Below, piece after piece: positions 16,798 through 25,072 of a stretch of 64,000 bases of DNA. The stretch's first letter is position 1. Every line of letters starts with the position of its first letter. A model generated the notes under the pieces. It searched no databases. It worked only from the letters and a program-made list of their open reading frames with translations, and was not told the DNA's origin. The translations under genes were made by a program, and so were the position numbers. The stretch is from CAVRCA01 sp965218045 (GTDB lineage: Bacteria > Pseudomonadota > Alphaproteobacteria > Acetobacterales > Acetobacteraceae), in assembly GCA_965218045.1 (NCBI GenBank), contig CBDCJX010000008.1, positions 124,001 to 188,000 of the forward strand, in the 5' to 3' direction.

Positions 16798-17619
16798 ATG
16801 CCGCAGCTTGGCCGCATTCCACGGCGAGTATTGGGAACCATGCTTGAGATGACCGCGAAGACCGACCAGGCGCGATGGCCGCGCACCAGACCCGGGCACG
16901 CCGCCCGATCCCGCCCGCTGATCCGCTTTTGGGTGACCCTCGCGGTGGGCATCACGTGCGGCGCCGTTGTGCTTCAGGCGCTCGGACCGCCGAGGCACCC
17001 GCCCGCGCCCAAGGCCGAAGCACCCGCCGCCGTCGCCACGGCCGCCGCCGTCGCCACGGCTCCCGCCATCCGGCAGCCGCAGCCCACGCCCGCTGAGCCA
17101 GTCCCCGCCGCGCCGTCGTCGGTGGAGCCGGCACCCATCGCGCCGCTTGCCGCCTCGCCTGCGCCTGCGCCAACGCCGGTTGAGCCGGCGGTCCCCAGCG
17201 AGCCAGCCCCGGTCGCCGCCGCACCAGTCGCCGCCGCACCTGCCGCCGAGCCAGCCTCCCCTGTCGCTGCTCCCGCCAAAAAGCCGGCGCCGGAGTCCCC
17301 GCCCGCGGCAGCGCAGGCGACCGCGCCCGAGGCGGAGGCACCACCGACGCATCCGGCACGCCCGGATCGCGCCGCCTCGCCGCGTCGCGCTGAGCGAGCG
17401 GAGTCGGTGGACAACGCGTTGAGCCGCTTGCGGCGCGAGAGGCAGCCGCGGCGATCGGAGCCGCCGTCGACCTTGCCCGAGTTCAGCCAGCCCGATCTGC
17501 GCACCTCCCAGTCCGAGCCGCCGCCCGCGCTGCCCTATGACTGGCAAGCCCCGAGGCGGAGCAATCTTGGGTTCAGCCAGCCGCCGGTGCGGGTGTGGCG
17601 CGACGAGGATTTCAGGTAA
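16798..17619 (+). CDS. Membrane-anchored Pro/Ala-rich protein of unknown function
   Basis: The 273-residue reading has a basic N terminus, one transmembrane segment near residues 43-61 (FWVTLAVGITCGAVVLQAL), then about 130 residues of Pro/Ala-rich spacer of the kind that spans a periplasm, and a more polar end with repeated FSQP motifs (LPEFSQPDLR and LGFSQPPVRVW). The layout recalls TonB or cell-envelope linker proteins, but no TonB C-terminal domain is visible. Starts at 16840 and 16849 are equally possible. Low complexity makes coding status less certain; the structured C terminus argues that it is real. It overlaps the CoA-transferase stop by eight bases, tail to tail. Confidence 0.6.
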   Translation: MPQLGRIPRRVLGTMLEMTAKTDQARWPRTRPGHAARSRPLIRFWVTLAVGITCGAVVLQALGPPRHPPAPKAEAPAAVATAAAVATAPAIRQPQPTPAEPVPAAPSSVEPAPIAPLAASPAPAPTPVEPAVPSEPAPVAAAPVAAAPAAEPASPVAAPAKKPAPESPPAAAQATAPEAEAPPTHPARPDRAASPRRAERAESVDNALSRLRRERQPRRSEPPSTLPEFSQPDLRTSQSEPPPALPYDWQAPRRSNLGFSQPPVRVWRDEDFR

Positions 17620-18835
17620 TGACCCCCTCACGTCGCAGCGCCTCGATCTCCGCGTCGGACAAGCCGAGCCAGTCGCCGAACACCGTCTGATTGTGCTCGC
17701 CGAGGCGCGGGCTCGGCTGGGTCGGCACAGTGTCGGCGCCGTGCAGGCGAAGCGGGGAGTTCGGCACAACCAGACGGCCGAACTCGGGATGGTCGATCCA
17801 TTCCAGCATGCCGCGCGCGTGCATGTGCGGGTCGTTCATGATCTCGACCAGTCCGCGCACCGGCGCGCAAGGCACGCGGTGACGCTGAGTGATCTCGAAC
17901 ACCGCCTGCTTGGGCAATGTCTCGGTCCACGATTCGACCAGCGCGTCGGTCTCGTCGATATGCGCGACACGGCTCGGCATGTCCTGGAAGCGCGGGTCGT
18001 CGCGTTTCTCCGGCCGTCCCATCGCGTCGAGCAGGCCGAGCCAGTGCGCCTCCACCACGCAGGTGATGGCGACATGGCCGTCTTGCGCGCGGTAGACGTT
18101 GTACGGCGCGCTGGCGAGGCCGCCGTGCCGGTTGCCGGTGCGCGGCGGCGCGTCACCGCCGGTCTTGAACACGTAGCCCAGGCTGGAGGCGAGCGACGGG
18201 TAGACGGTGTCCTGCATCGCCACCTCGACCAGCCGGCCGTGGCCGGTGAAATGGCGTTCGTAGAGCGCGGTCAGCACTCCGGCGTAGAGATGGATGCCGC
18301 CGAGGAAGTCGACCAGCGCCGGCCCGGCCTTGGTCGGTGGCCCGTCGGGAAAACCGGTGACGCTCATGATGCCGGAGGTCGCCTGCACCGTGAGGTCCAT
18401 CGCCAGATTGTCGCGATCCGGGCCGGACAGCCCGTAGCCGGAGCCCGAGGCGTAGACCAGGCGCGGGTTGACCTCGTGCAGCACGTCCCAGCCGACGCCG
18501 AGCCGGTCCATCACGCCGGGAGCAAAATTCTCCAGCAGCACGTCGGCGCGCGTGACCATGCGCTTGAGCACGTCGCGGCCGCGTTCGGCCTTGAGGTTCA
18601 GGGTGACGGCGCGCTTGTTGGTGTTGAGCATCGCCAGCGGGATGGCGGCGTGACGGCCGAGCTTGGTGCGCGCCCGAATCGGCTCGCCTTGCGGCGGCTC
18701 CACCTTGATGACATCGGCGCCCGCCTTGGCCATCAGCATGGTGGCGTAAGGGCCTTGGTAGATCTGGCCGAGGTCGATCACGGTGACCCCGGCAAGCGGC
18801 AGGTTCGGCCTGGTTTCGCGTTGCGTCTCGCTCAT
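17612..18835 (-). CDS. CaiB/BaiF-family (class III) CoA transferase
   Basis: The 407-residue enzyme moves CoA between acyl-CoA and a free acid. It begins LPLAGVTVIDLGQIYQGPYATMLMAKAGADVIKVEPP, the family entry motif, has the NTNKRAVTLNLK segment near residue 70 and the catalytic Asp in NLAMDLTVQATSG near 167, with GLASAPYNVYRAQDGHVAI near 245. Length matches the family. Substrate is unknown. The start overlaps the end of a decayed gene upstream; I see no ribosome-binding site of note. Confidence 0.92.
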   Translation of the reverse strand: MSETQRETRPNLPLAGVTVIDLGQIYQGPYATMLMAKAGADVIKVEPPQGEPIRARTKLGRHAAIPLAMLNTNKRAVTLNLKAERGRDVLKRMVTRADVLLENFAPGVMDRLGVGWDVLHEVNPRLVYASGSGYGLSGPDRDNLAMDLTVQATSGIMSVTGFPDGPPTKAGPALVDFLGGIHLYAGVLTALYERHFTGHGRLVEVAMQDTVYPSLASSLGYVFKTGGDAPPRTGNRHGGLASAPYNVYRAQDGHVAITCVVEAHWLGLLDAMGRPEKRDDPRFQDMPSRVAHIDETDALVESWTETLPKQAVFEITQRHRVPCAPVRGLVEIMNDPHMHARGMLEWIDHPEFGRLVVPNSPLRLHGADTVPTQPSPRLGEHNQTVFGDWLGLSDAEIEALRREGVIT

Positions 18836-19990
18836 GGTGCGAGATCAGCGCGAGTTTTCTTCCCGTGCAAGTCGGCAAGCGTAATCTCGGCGTCGCGGGT
18901 CAGGCTGCCCAGATTCATCGGCTCCGCCCGGGACAATGCAGCCGAAAGCCGGCATCGGCCTCGCGATGACCGTGTAGCTGTGGTATTTCTCGATTCCGCT
19001 GCTGTGATAACGCTGATGTGAGACTCAATGCCGTTTTGAACAGCCTGAAGCGCCTTGGAAGTCTGCTCTAGCTGCTTTTGTTCTTCGCTTCGCACACGTT
19101 CCTCGATGTTTTTTCCACACGCCGAGTAAAAATTGCTGTTCCTGAGACATGGCGTTCAGCTGTGGCTGCAAGGTGTCGCCGAGGTGGTCGACGCTGGCGT
19201 AGGTGGCAACATCCTCGGTTCGCGTCCGGTAAACCAGATCCGAGATCACCCACCAAGCCCTGATATGCTGAAGATCGAGCAAAATGGTTTGTTCGTCGAA
19301 ATGCTGGTTGCATTTCTACCTGAATAGTCCTGAGCATCCGTGCGTCATCCGGGTCCATTTTTTCAGGGTCTAGTGTATCGTCCTGCCCTACTCCATAATG
19401 AGCACGCAACCGTTGAATGACTGACACATCCCGGTTTAGCATCGGTGTGATCGCGTTGATGCGAGCAAAATTTGCCTGCTGCTGATGAGCGATTGCCGCG
19501 TCTACTGAGCATCCCGTTCCCATTGGCGGCGACCAAGGTGTCTGATTCTTCAGTGTGAGTCGCATGAGCATGACGGCCGCTGCTGGCACGTCGCCCGCCT
19601 CTGGAACGTAGGCTGGATCGGCGTACGACTTCCACGCATGCCGGCAATCATGGCTGCGGTGGCGACCACATTCGCATCGCGAGCATGCGCGCTCTCCACG
19701 TATGCGGATAACTTCATCTGCTTCAGCTGCTGACCGATCTCGGCAAACCGCGCCACTGCGTGGGAATCCAGCTGCTCTGCAAGCGGACGGTGCGGGTCGG
19801 GTGCCTTCCCGGCGATAGTCTGAAGCTCAGTCAGGAGCGGTATCGTGACTTGGGCTACCTTACCTCGACGGAGCATATCGTCGATCTGAACTTGGTTCGT
19901 CGCCTGCTCCACAGAGCAGGATTGGGAGCCGGCCTGAGCTGTCTCCAATAAGGCCAACAGGCACGCGACAAGTAGTAATATGCCACGCAT
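18832..19990 (-). pseudogene. Decayed gene for a secreted protein, three frame breaks, low GC
   Basis: A coherent protein can be followed only by changing frame three times. It starts at 19990 with a signal peptide (MRGILLLVACLLALLETAQAG) and SCSVEQATNQVQIDDMLR, and runs to about 19640. It continues in a second frame (YADPAYVPEAGDVPAAAVML, then LRAHYGVGQDDTLDPEKMDP) to about 19305, then a third (FDEQTILLDLQHIRAWW, SDLVYRTRTEDVATYASVD). At a run of six A in the mRNA (19109-19114) it moves to a fourth stretch (NIEERVRSEEQKQLEQTSKA). I do not recognise the family. Base composition is visibly less GC-rich than its neighbours, which suggests acquisition followed by decay; sequencing error at the homopolymer is possible for one break but less likely for all three. 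Confidence 0.65.
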
Positions 19991-20206
19991 AGGGCAACCT
20001 CCAAGTTTAACGGCCCAAACTAGCTACCACCGGCCTGCTTACTTTAGCGCATGGTGATGAATGTGATGCTAACCTTCGCTAACCTTGCACGCCACGCTCA
20101 GCCCGCTCGGTAAGCCGCTGATGCGCCCATGCGGCTCCCCGAGCTCTACCCGTCCCTGGTGCTCACTAGCTAGGTCCGCAATCAGTAAGCCCTACCGTCC
20201 CCAGCC

Positions 20207-20674
20207 TCACAGCGGAATGGCGACCAAGGTGTCGAAGCGGGAGCTGTCGCACACCACCAGGCGCTCGGCGAAACACATCTCGTCCGTCGCCACGCGGTCG
20301 AGATAGAGGCCGGTGGCGAACAAATCCATTCGCCCGTCGCGCATCGTGCGCACCACCAGGAACGGCGTCTCGGCAGTGACGTGACCACCCCCCTCGTCGG
20401 TGATCGAGGGCAGGCCGATGATGTGGCGGTAGCTCTGGCGCTCGTAGATGTTCGCCTCGCGCAGTGCCGCGATGCGGTCGCGCAGCATCGCGCGCGAGTC
20501 GGCGTAGATCACGCCCGCCGCGTAGCCGCGCTTGTGGTTGTCGGCCGAGGTGACCTTGTAGAGACAACGTTCGAGGAAGAACTCCGGCCACGCCTCCAGC
20601 CGGTCGGCGTCGAGGCAGCGCGCGTACTCGCCGTTGAGCGCGGCCAGGCGGAACAGCAGCTCCGGGTTCGGCAT
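20207..20674 (-). CDS. Aromatic-ring-hydroxylating dioxygenase, small (beta) subunit
   Basis: The 155-residue protein has the NTF2-like fold of ring-hydroxylating dioxygenase beta subunits: LNGEYARCLDADRLEAWPEFF near residue 13, YADSRAMLRDRIAALREANIYE near 57, and SYRHIIGLPSI near 81. These subunits are structural and shape the alpha3beta3 hexamer. It lies three bases after the alpha-subunit stop. The short length resembles salicylate 5-hydroxylase/anthranilate-type small subunits, but the substrate is not determined. Confidence 0.87.
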   Translation of the reverse strand: MPNPELLFRLAALNGEYARCLDADRLEAWPEFFLERCLYKVTSADNHKRGYAAGVIYADSRAMLRDRIAALREANIYERQSYRHIIGLPSITDEGGGHVTAETPFLVVRTMRDGRMDLFATGLYLDRVATDEMCFAERLVVCDSSRFDTLVAIPL

Positions 20675-20677
20675 CGC

Positions 20678-21937
20678 TTAAATCCCCAGATGCGCGCGAT
20701 ACACCTGCCAGAAGCCGCGTACTGCCGCCTCGGTCGCACGGGTGTCCTGGCTCTCCGCCGTCGCCCCGCCCATCTCGACGATGGAGGTTTGCTCCGCCGC
20801 CGCCGCCGCGCCGCGCTGCACGAAGTTGCCGATGCAACCATCCTCCATCGAGACGAAGCCGGCCGGACCAACCAGATTGGCCTGCTTCAGCCGGCGCGTG
20901 CGCATCTGTGGCGTGTCGTCGGTGAAACCGAGAAAGATCCAGTGCAGGTCCATCGCATCGACGCCGCGTGGGACGAAGTGGCGCACCGCGATCGAGTTGT
21001 GCGTCTGCTGCAACACGAAGGTCGGAAACAACGTGAGAATTTGCAGCTGGATGCCGTCGTTAAACTCGTCAACCGGATCGAGCATCGAGGGATCGGCCAG
21101 GCGAAAGCTGTCGCTGTCGGAGCGGATCGCCTGGTCCTTGTAGACGCTGTCCGCCGCCTCCAGCCGGCCGATCGTGGCGCTGGCGTGATGCGCGCCGTCA
21201 TCGCTCACGGTGATGCCGCCGGCCTGGCTGAACCGGGTGATGCGAAACGTGGTGAAGAACAGGTGCAGCAGGCTGGCGTGGTAGGTGTCCTTCACGTTCT
21301 CGGCGTAAAGCTTCCAGTTGTTGGGCAGCGGCTGGGTGAAGCGGCCGATGATCTCCACCGGCTTGCACAACACGCGGCGGATGCGCGCGCCGACCTCGTC
21401 ACCGATATAGTCGGCGAGCGTCGGCGCGTCCCCTGCCAAGGTGCCGAACACCAGCCCGCAAAAACTCTCGACGCGCAGCTTGCGCGGCCCGTGCTGCTCG
21501 ATGCAGAACGTGGCCGGCATGCCGCCCTTGCCGTTCACGCCCCGGCTGAACGCGACCGATTTGAGGTTGCCGCGCAGATCGTAGCGCCAGGCGTGATAGA
21601 CGCAGGTGAAATCCTGCACCGTGCCGCCATCCTCGAAGGCGATCAGCGCGCCGCGATGGGCGCAGCGGTTCTCGAAGCCGACCAGCTCGCCGTTCTCGGC
21701 GCGCGCCACGATCACCGGCATCTCGCCGATGAAGGCGGTGCGATAGTCGCCCGGATTGGCGACCTCGTGCTCGAGACAAAGAAAGTTCCAGGTCCGCCCC
21801 TGGAACAGCCTCGCCTGCTCGGCGCGGCGCACCTCGTCGTCCTGGTAAAGCCAGTACGGCACCCGGGTCAGGCCGGCGGGCCAGTGCCGCGTCGGCTGCG
21901 ATCCTGGCATGGCCTGCGTCACGTGCTCGCTCGGCAT
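20678..21937 (-). CDS. Rieske aromatic-ring-hydroxylating dioxygenase, large (alpha) subunit
   Basis: The 419-residue catalytic subunit has the Rieske [2Fe-2S] ligands CAHRG and, 17 residues on, CVYHAW near residues 92-115, followed by the mononuclear-iron domain with NWKLYAENVKDTYHASLLH near 210 (His/Asp ligands and bridging Asp). GGGAGG stands six bases before ATG 21937, which fixes the start. With the beta subunit it would dihydroxylate or monohydroxylate an aromatic acid using electrons from a ferredoxin/reductase, neither of which is in this window. It is divergent from an HpaB-type monooxygenase, 126 bases away. Confidence 0.92.
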   Translation of the reverse strand: MPSEHVTQAMPGSQPTRHWPAGLTRVPYWLYQDDEVRRAEQARLFQGRTWNFLCLEHEVANPGDYRTAFIGEMPVIVARAENGELVGFENRCAHRGALIAFEDGGTVQDFTCVYHAWRYDLRGNLKSVAFSRGVNGKGGMPATFCIEQHGPRKLRVESFCGLVFGTLAGDAPTLADYIGDEVGARIRRVLCKPVEIIGRFTQPLPNNWKLYAENVKDTYHASLLHLFFTTFRITRFSQAGGITVSDDGAHHASATIGRLEAADSVYKDQAIRSDSDSFRLADPSMLDPVDEFNDGIQLQILTLFPTFVLQQTHNSIAVRHFVPRGVDAMDLHWIFLGFTDDTPQMRTRRLKQANLVGPAGFVSMEDGCIGNFVQRGAAAAAEQTSIVEMGGATAESQDTRATEAAVRGFWQVYRAHLGI

Positions 21938-22063
21938 GTTTTCCTCCCGGCTTCTTCTGGCAACCGGCAGCGACTGTAGCGCGCCGCCCGGGTTGCGGCG
22001 AGGCTCGCGCCGGCAGCGGCATCTGGATATGGTTGCCACGTCGGTCAGGTTTGGGGGGGACCA

Positions 22064-23503
22064 ATGCCAGCGCGAACGGGTGCCGCCTTCCTGCGTGGCC
22101 TGCGCGACGATCGCGAGCTTTGGATCGGTCGCGACCGAGTGACCGACCCGGCCGAGCATCCGGCGACACGCGGTGCGGCGCACGCGCTCGCCGCCATCTT
22201 CGACCTGCAACATGAGCACGCCGACATCTGCCTGATCCCGGACCCCGAGACCGGAGAGCCGATCGGCGCCAGCCACATGATCCCGCGCTCGCGCGCCGAC
22301 CTGCAACGGCGTCATGCCGCGCTGCGCAAGGTGGCGGAGTTCACCGTCGGGCTGATGGGCCGCACGCCCGACTACATGAACGTCACCTATGCCGGGTTCG
22401 CCGGCCGCGCCGACGAATGGGGGGCGAATGGCAACGAGCGGGGCGCCTTCAATCTGGTGGCTTACCAGAAGGAGATGGCGCGGCGCGACCTGAGCCTGAC
22501 CCATACGCTCATCCACGCCACGGTCGACAAGTCGAAGGGCAACGTGCCGACCGGTCTCGATCCGACGCAGTTGCACAAGGTCGGGGACACCGGACACGGC
22601 ATCCTGGTGCGCGGCGCGCGCGTGCTGGCGACCTTGGCGCCGTTCGCCGACGACATCGCGGTGTATCCGAGCGCGCCGATGCCGAACGCGGCGGCGGCGC
22701 ACGCGCTATCGTTCTCGATCCCGATGAACACGCCCGGTCTGAAATTCCTCTGCCGCGACAGTTTCTCGCTGCCGCGCGAGGATTTCGACCACCCGATGTC
22801 GGGCCGCTTCGACGAGCAGGACGCGTTCGTCATTTTCGACGATGTCGAGGTGCCGCGCGAGCGGGTGTTCATCGACGGCAATCTGCCAGTCTACAACAGC
22901 GTCATGTCGGCGAGCTGGCGCGGCAACGCGATGCACCAGACGATGGTGCGGGCGCACACCAAGCTGGAGTTCGCCTGGGGTCTGGCCAACCGGATGGCGG
23001 AGGCGATCGGCGCCGTCGATCCGACCACCTTGCAGATGCTCGGCGAGATCTGGAGCTACGCCGAACTGACCCGCGCGGCGGTGTTCGCCGGTGAGCAGGG
23101 TGCCCGCGAGTACGGCAACGGCGCGTGGTTCCTCGACGAGCGGCCGCTGGGGGCGTTGCGCGCCGTGCTGCCGTTCTGGTTCCCGCGCGTGGCCGAGATC
23201 ATCCGGCTGATCGGCTCGCACAACATGCTGGCAACGCCCACGGCGGCGCAATTCGCCGATCCGGCGTTGCGGCCGCTGATCGATTTCTATCTGCGCGGCG
23301 CCGGCGAGGTCAGCGCCGAGCAGCGCGCGCGCATCTTCCGCCTCGGCTGGGATTTCGTCGGCAGCGCGCTCGCCAGCCGCAACGAGCAATACGAGCGCTT
23401 CTATCTCACCTCCGGCGCGCGCAACCAGATGGGGGCGCAAATGCGCGCCGATCGGAGCGTGGCCGACGCCCTGGTGCAGCGCTTCCTGCGCGAGGCGTCC
23501 TGA
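22064..23503 (+). CDS. 4-hydroxyphenylacetate 3-monooxygenase (HpaB)-family flavin monooxygenase, oxygenase component
   Basis: The 479-residue enzyme belongs to the FADH2-dependent HpaB/HpaH group with an acyl-CoA-dehydrogenase-like fold. Visible motifs are TPDYMNVTYAGFAG near residue 105, LTHTLIHATVDKSK near 147, SFSIPMNTPGLKFLCRDSF near 220 and FDDVEVPRERVFIDG near 264. Length (about 480-520) is typical. GGGGGGG is positioned just before the ATG. A flavin reductase partner (HpaC) is not adjacent. It probably hydroxylates a phenolic or related substrate in the same catabolic pathway as the divergent Rieske dioxygenase; this is inference. Confidence 0.88.
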   Translation: MPARTGAAFLRGLRDDRELWIGRDRVTDPAEHPATRGAAHALAAIFDLQHEHADICLIPDPETGEPIGASHMIPRSRADLQRRHAALRKVAEFTVGLMGRTPDYMNVTYAGFAGRADEWGANGNERGAFNLVAYQKEMARRDLSLTHTLIHATVDKSKGNVPTGLDPTQLHKVGDTGHGILVRGARVLATLAPFADDIAVYPSAPMPNAAAAHALSFSIPMNTPGLKFLCRDSFSLPREDFDHPMSGRFDEQDAFVIFDDVEVPRERVFIDGNLPVYNSVMSASWRGNAMHQTMVRAHTKLEFAWGLANRMAEAIGAVDPTTLQMLGEIWSYAELTRAAVFAGEQGAREYGNGAWFLDERPLGALRAVLPFWFPRVAEIIRLIGSHNMLATPTAAQFADPALRPLIDFYLRGAGEVSAEQRARIFRLGWDFVGSALASRNEQYERFYLTSGARNQMGAQMRADRSVADALVQRFLREAS

Positions 23504-23626
23504 TATCTGAGGGCCATGCCTGGCGACCACCCGTTGACCGAGAACGGTCCGGAATAGGGCGTCTGCTGCAAGCGCCTGGCGTTTTTCGCTTGCCTACCTG
23601 GCCGTGTTCCAATTGTGTTCTGATTA

Positions 23627-24538
23627 GTGACATACGTCCTTCCCCCTACCATCGACCGCTTCGGCATCATTATTGAGGCTCTGTGCCGAATTGAGGCTCT
23701 GTGCCAAGCCATTGCCGCGCGTGGTCCCAAGGCCGGCGTTTTCGGGCCCATCATTCGCTTGGTCTGGGGCCGGGTGCGACGTACTGGCGAGCGGTTCGCG
23801 GCGCTTGCCGCCCGGGTCCAGTCGGGCGCGCTCCCGGCTGCATCATCGGTGCCCGCATCGCTCGTGTCCGACCAAACGGCGGGTTCCCGCGCCGCCCGCC
23901 AAGCGAAGCGGCGCAAGTCGGATGACCCCGCGGAGCGTCGGACTGAGCGTCTGCCGCGCAGCTTTGCCTGGCTGTTTCGGCTGGTGCCGGAAGCGGGAGC
24001 CTATGATACCCAGCTGAATCATCTTTTGTCCGACCCGGAGATGGTGGCGCTGCTGGAAGCCGCGCCGCAGATGGGACGATTGCTGCGCCCGCTCTGCCAG
24101 ATGCTGGGCATCAGGCTATCCGAGCACCCTCTCTTGCAACACACGCCGCGTTTGCGCGAGGCGGCCTCGCCCGCTGGCGCCGTCCCGCCCGAGCGAAGTT
24201 CGGCGGGGACGACACACGCGACGCGCCGCTCCCGCGTCGTCGCGCCCGAGCGAAGTTCCGCCGGGACGCAACTTCCTGCCGAAACGCCGCCCGCCGACGG
24301 GCTGCTCCCGCCGTTCCGACTTCCCGACGCCCGCTCGGCCGGCGAACCGTCCTGGGCCGAGCCCGCCGCCATGCTCCGTCCAGACGGAACCGTCCACGTC
24401 TTGCGCAGTTCGAGCCTACGTCAAGCCGTGGATGTTCGGCCCTCGCCGAGCAAGGCACGGTCGGGTAGGAGCTTACGGCGGCTGGTATCACGCAGCCTGG
24501 AAGGCGGGCTGTCCGTGTCTTCTTCAGTCCGAGCTTGA
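23627..24538 (+). CDS. Unknown protein, copy A of a two-member family in this window
   Basis: The 303-residue reading starts at GTG 23627. I do not recognise a domain, but residues 10-170 align along their length with the gene at 52343-52999: RFG...EAL, GP....L.WGRVRRT, AAL.A....G.L, and best of all DPEMVALLEAAPQMGRLLRPL against DPEMQALLAASPQAGRLLRPL. The helical N-terminal part precedes a Pro/Ser-rich tail. An 18-base tandem duplication gives IEALCRIEALCQ near residue 17. The end of the reading runs through a dispersed repeat (24423-24490), so the true C terminus is uncertain and may be altered. No membrane segment or signal peptide is visible. Confidence 0.6.
   Translation: MTYVLPPTIDRFGIIIEALCRIEALCQAIAARGPKAGVFGPIIRLVWGRVRRTGERFAALAARVQSGALPAASSVPASLVSDQTAGSRAARQAKRRKSDDPAERRTERLPRSFAWLFRLVPEAGAYDTQLNHLLSDPEMVALLEAAPQMGRLLRPLCQMLGIRLSEHPLLQHTPRLREAASPAGAVPPERSSAGTTHATRRSRVVAPERSSAGTQLPAETPPADGLLPPFRLPDARSAGEPSWAEPAAMLRPDGTVHVLRSSSLRQAVDVRPSPSKARSGRSLRRLVSRSLEGGLSVSSSVRA
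24188..24267 (+). repeat. Pair of 23-base direct repeats inside the copy A gene
   Basis: CCCGAGCGAAGTTC followed by nine similar bases occurs at 24188-24210 and again at 24245-24267, with two mismatches between copies. Both encode PERSSAGT in the tail of the unknown protein. They lie just upstream of the larger dispersed repeat, so the whole 3-prime part of this gene looks assembled from repeats. Confidence 0.7.
24423..24490 (+). repeat. Dispersed repeat, copy A (same element at 52184-52266)
   Basis: The segment beginning AAGCCGTGGATG, continuing with TCGCCGAGCA and GGGTAGG, and ending CGGCGGCTGGTATCA matches the minus strand at 52184-52266 over almost its whole length. The copy here lacks a 14-15 base unit (GGCGACTGGTATGA) that is duplicated in the other. 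Degenerate partial copies (CCGTGGATCCTCGGCC, GCCGTGGGCCAAGC) continue to about 24630. The repeat lies at the 3-prime end of the unknown gene, as it does at 52 kb. Confidence 0.75.
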
Positions 24539-24625
24539 GCGGAACCGTGGATCCTCGGCCGTAGCTCGGCCGTAGCCTGTCCTCGGCCTCCGGCCCAAGC
24601 CGTGGGCCAAGCACGGCACGGGCGG

Positions 24626-25012
24626 TCAGGGCTGGCGGTCGCGCATGTCGGAGCCGCGCTCGCCCTCCTCGAGGTCGAAATCGTCCAGCTCGCCCATATG
24701 GACTGTATGGTCGCCGCCGTGGCGCAGGATGTCGCGCTCGCGCGCGCCGGCCAGGCGGTCGATCACGTAGACGGTCGGGAGCTGCTCGCGGTCGGCGATG
24801 TCGCGGGCGAGCTGCAACGCTTCCCGCACGCCCATCGCGGTGCCGTCGGCGCGCATCGGCTGGGTGATCTCGGGCGCGTCGTGGCCGCGCGAGACCAGCA
24901 GCTCCAGCATCACCCGGCGCGGGTCGTCCTCCTCGAAGCGACGTAGCAGCACCACCTGGCGGCCGGTCTCGGGGATCGGGTCGTGCGGGTCGAGCTTGCG
25001 GGTTGCGGCCAT
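24626..25012 (-). CDS. Hypothetical protein, charged, 128 residues
   Basis: The product has no signal peptide or membrane segment. It is rich in Asp, Arg and Glu (PHDPIPETGRQVVLLRRFEE, ITQPMRADGTAMGVREALQL, HTVHMGELDDFDLEEGERG). I do not recognise the family. GGAGG stands seven bases before ATG 25012, which supports real translation. It is divergent from the slipin gene with 60 bases between starts. Confidence 0.7.
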   Translation of the reverse strand: MAATRKLDPHDPIPETGRQVVLLRRFEEDDPRRVMLELLVSRGHDAPEITQPMRADGTAMGVREALQLARDIADREQLPTVYVIDRLAGARERDILRHGGDHTVHMGELDDFDLEEGERGSDMRDRQP

Positions 25013-25072
25013 TGTGGTCCTCCAGCGGGAAAACGGTAGACTGCGCCCAAGGTTCAACCACTGGAAACTCTC

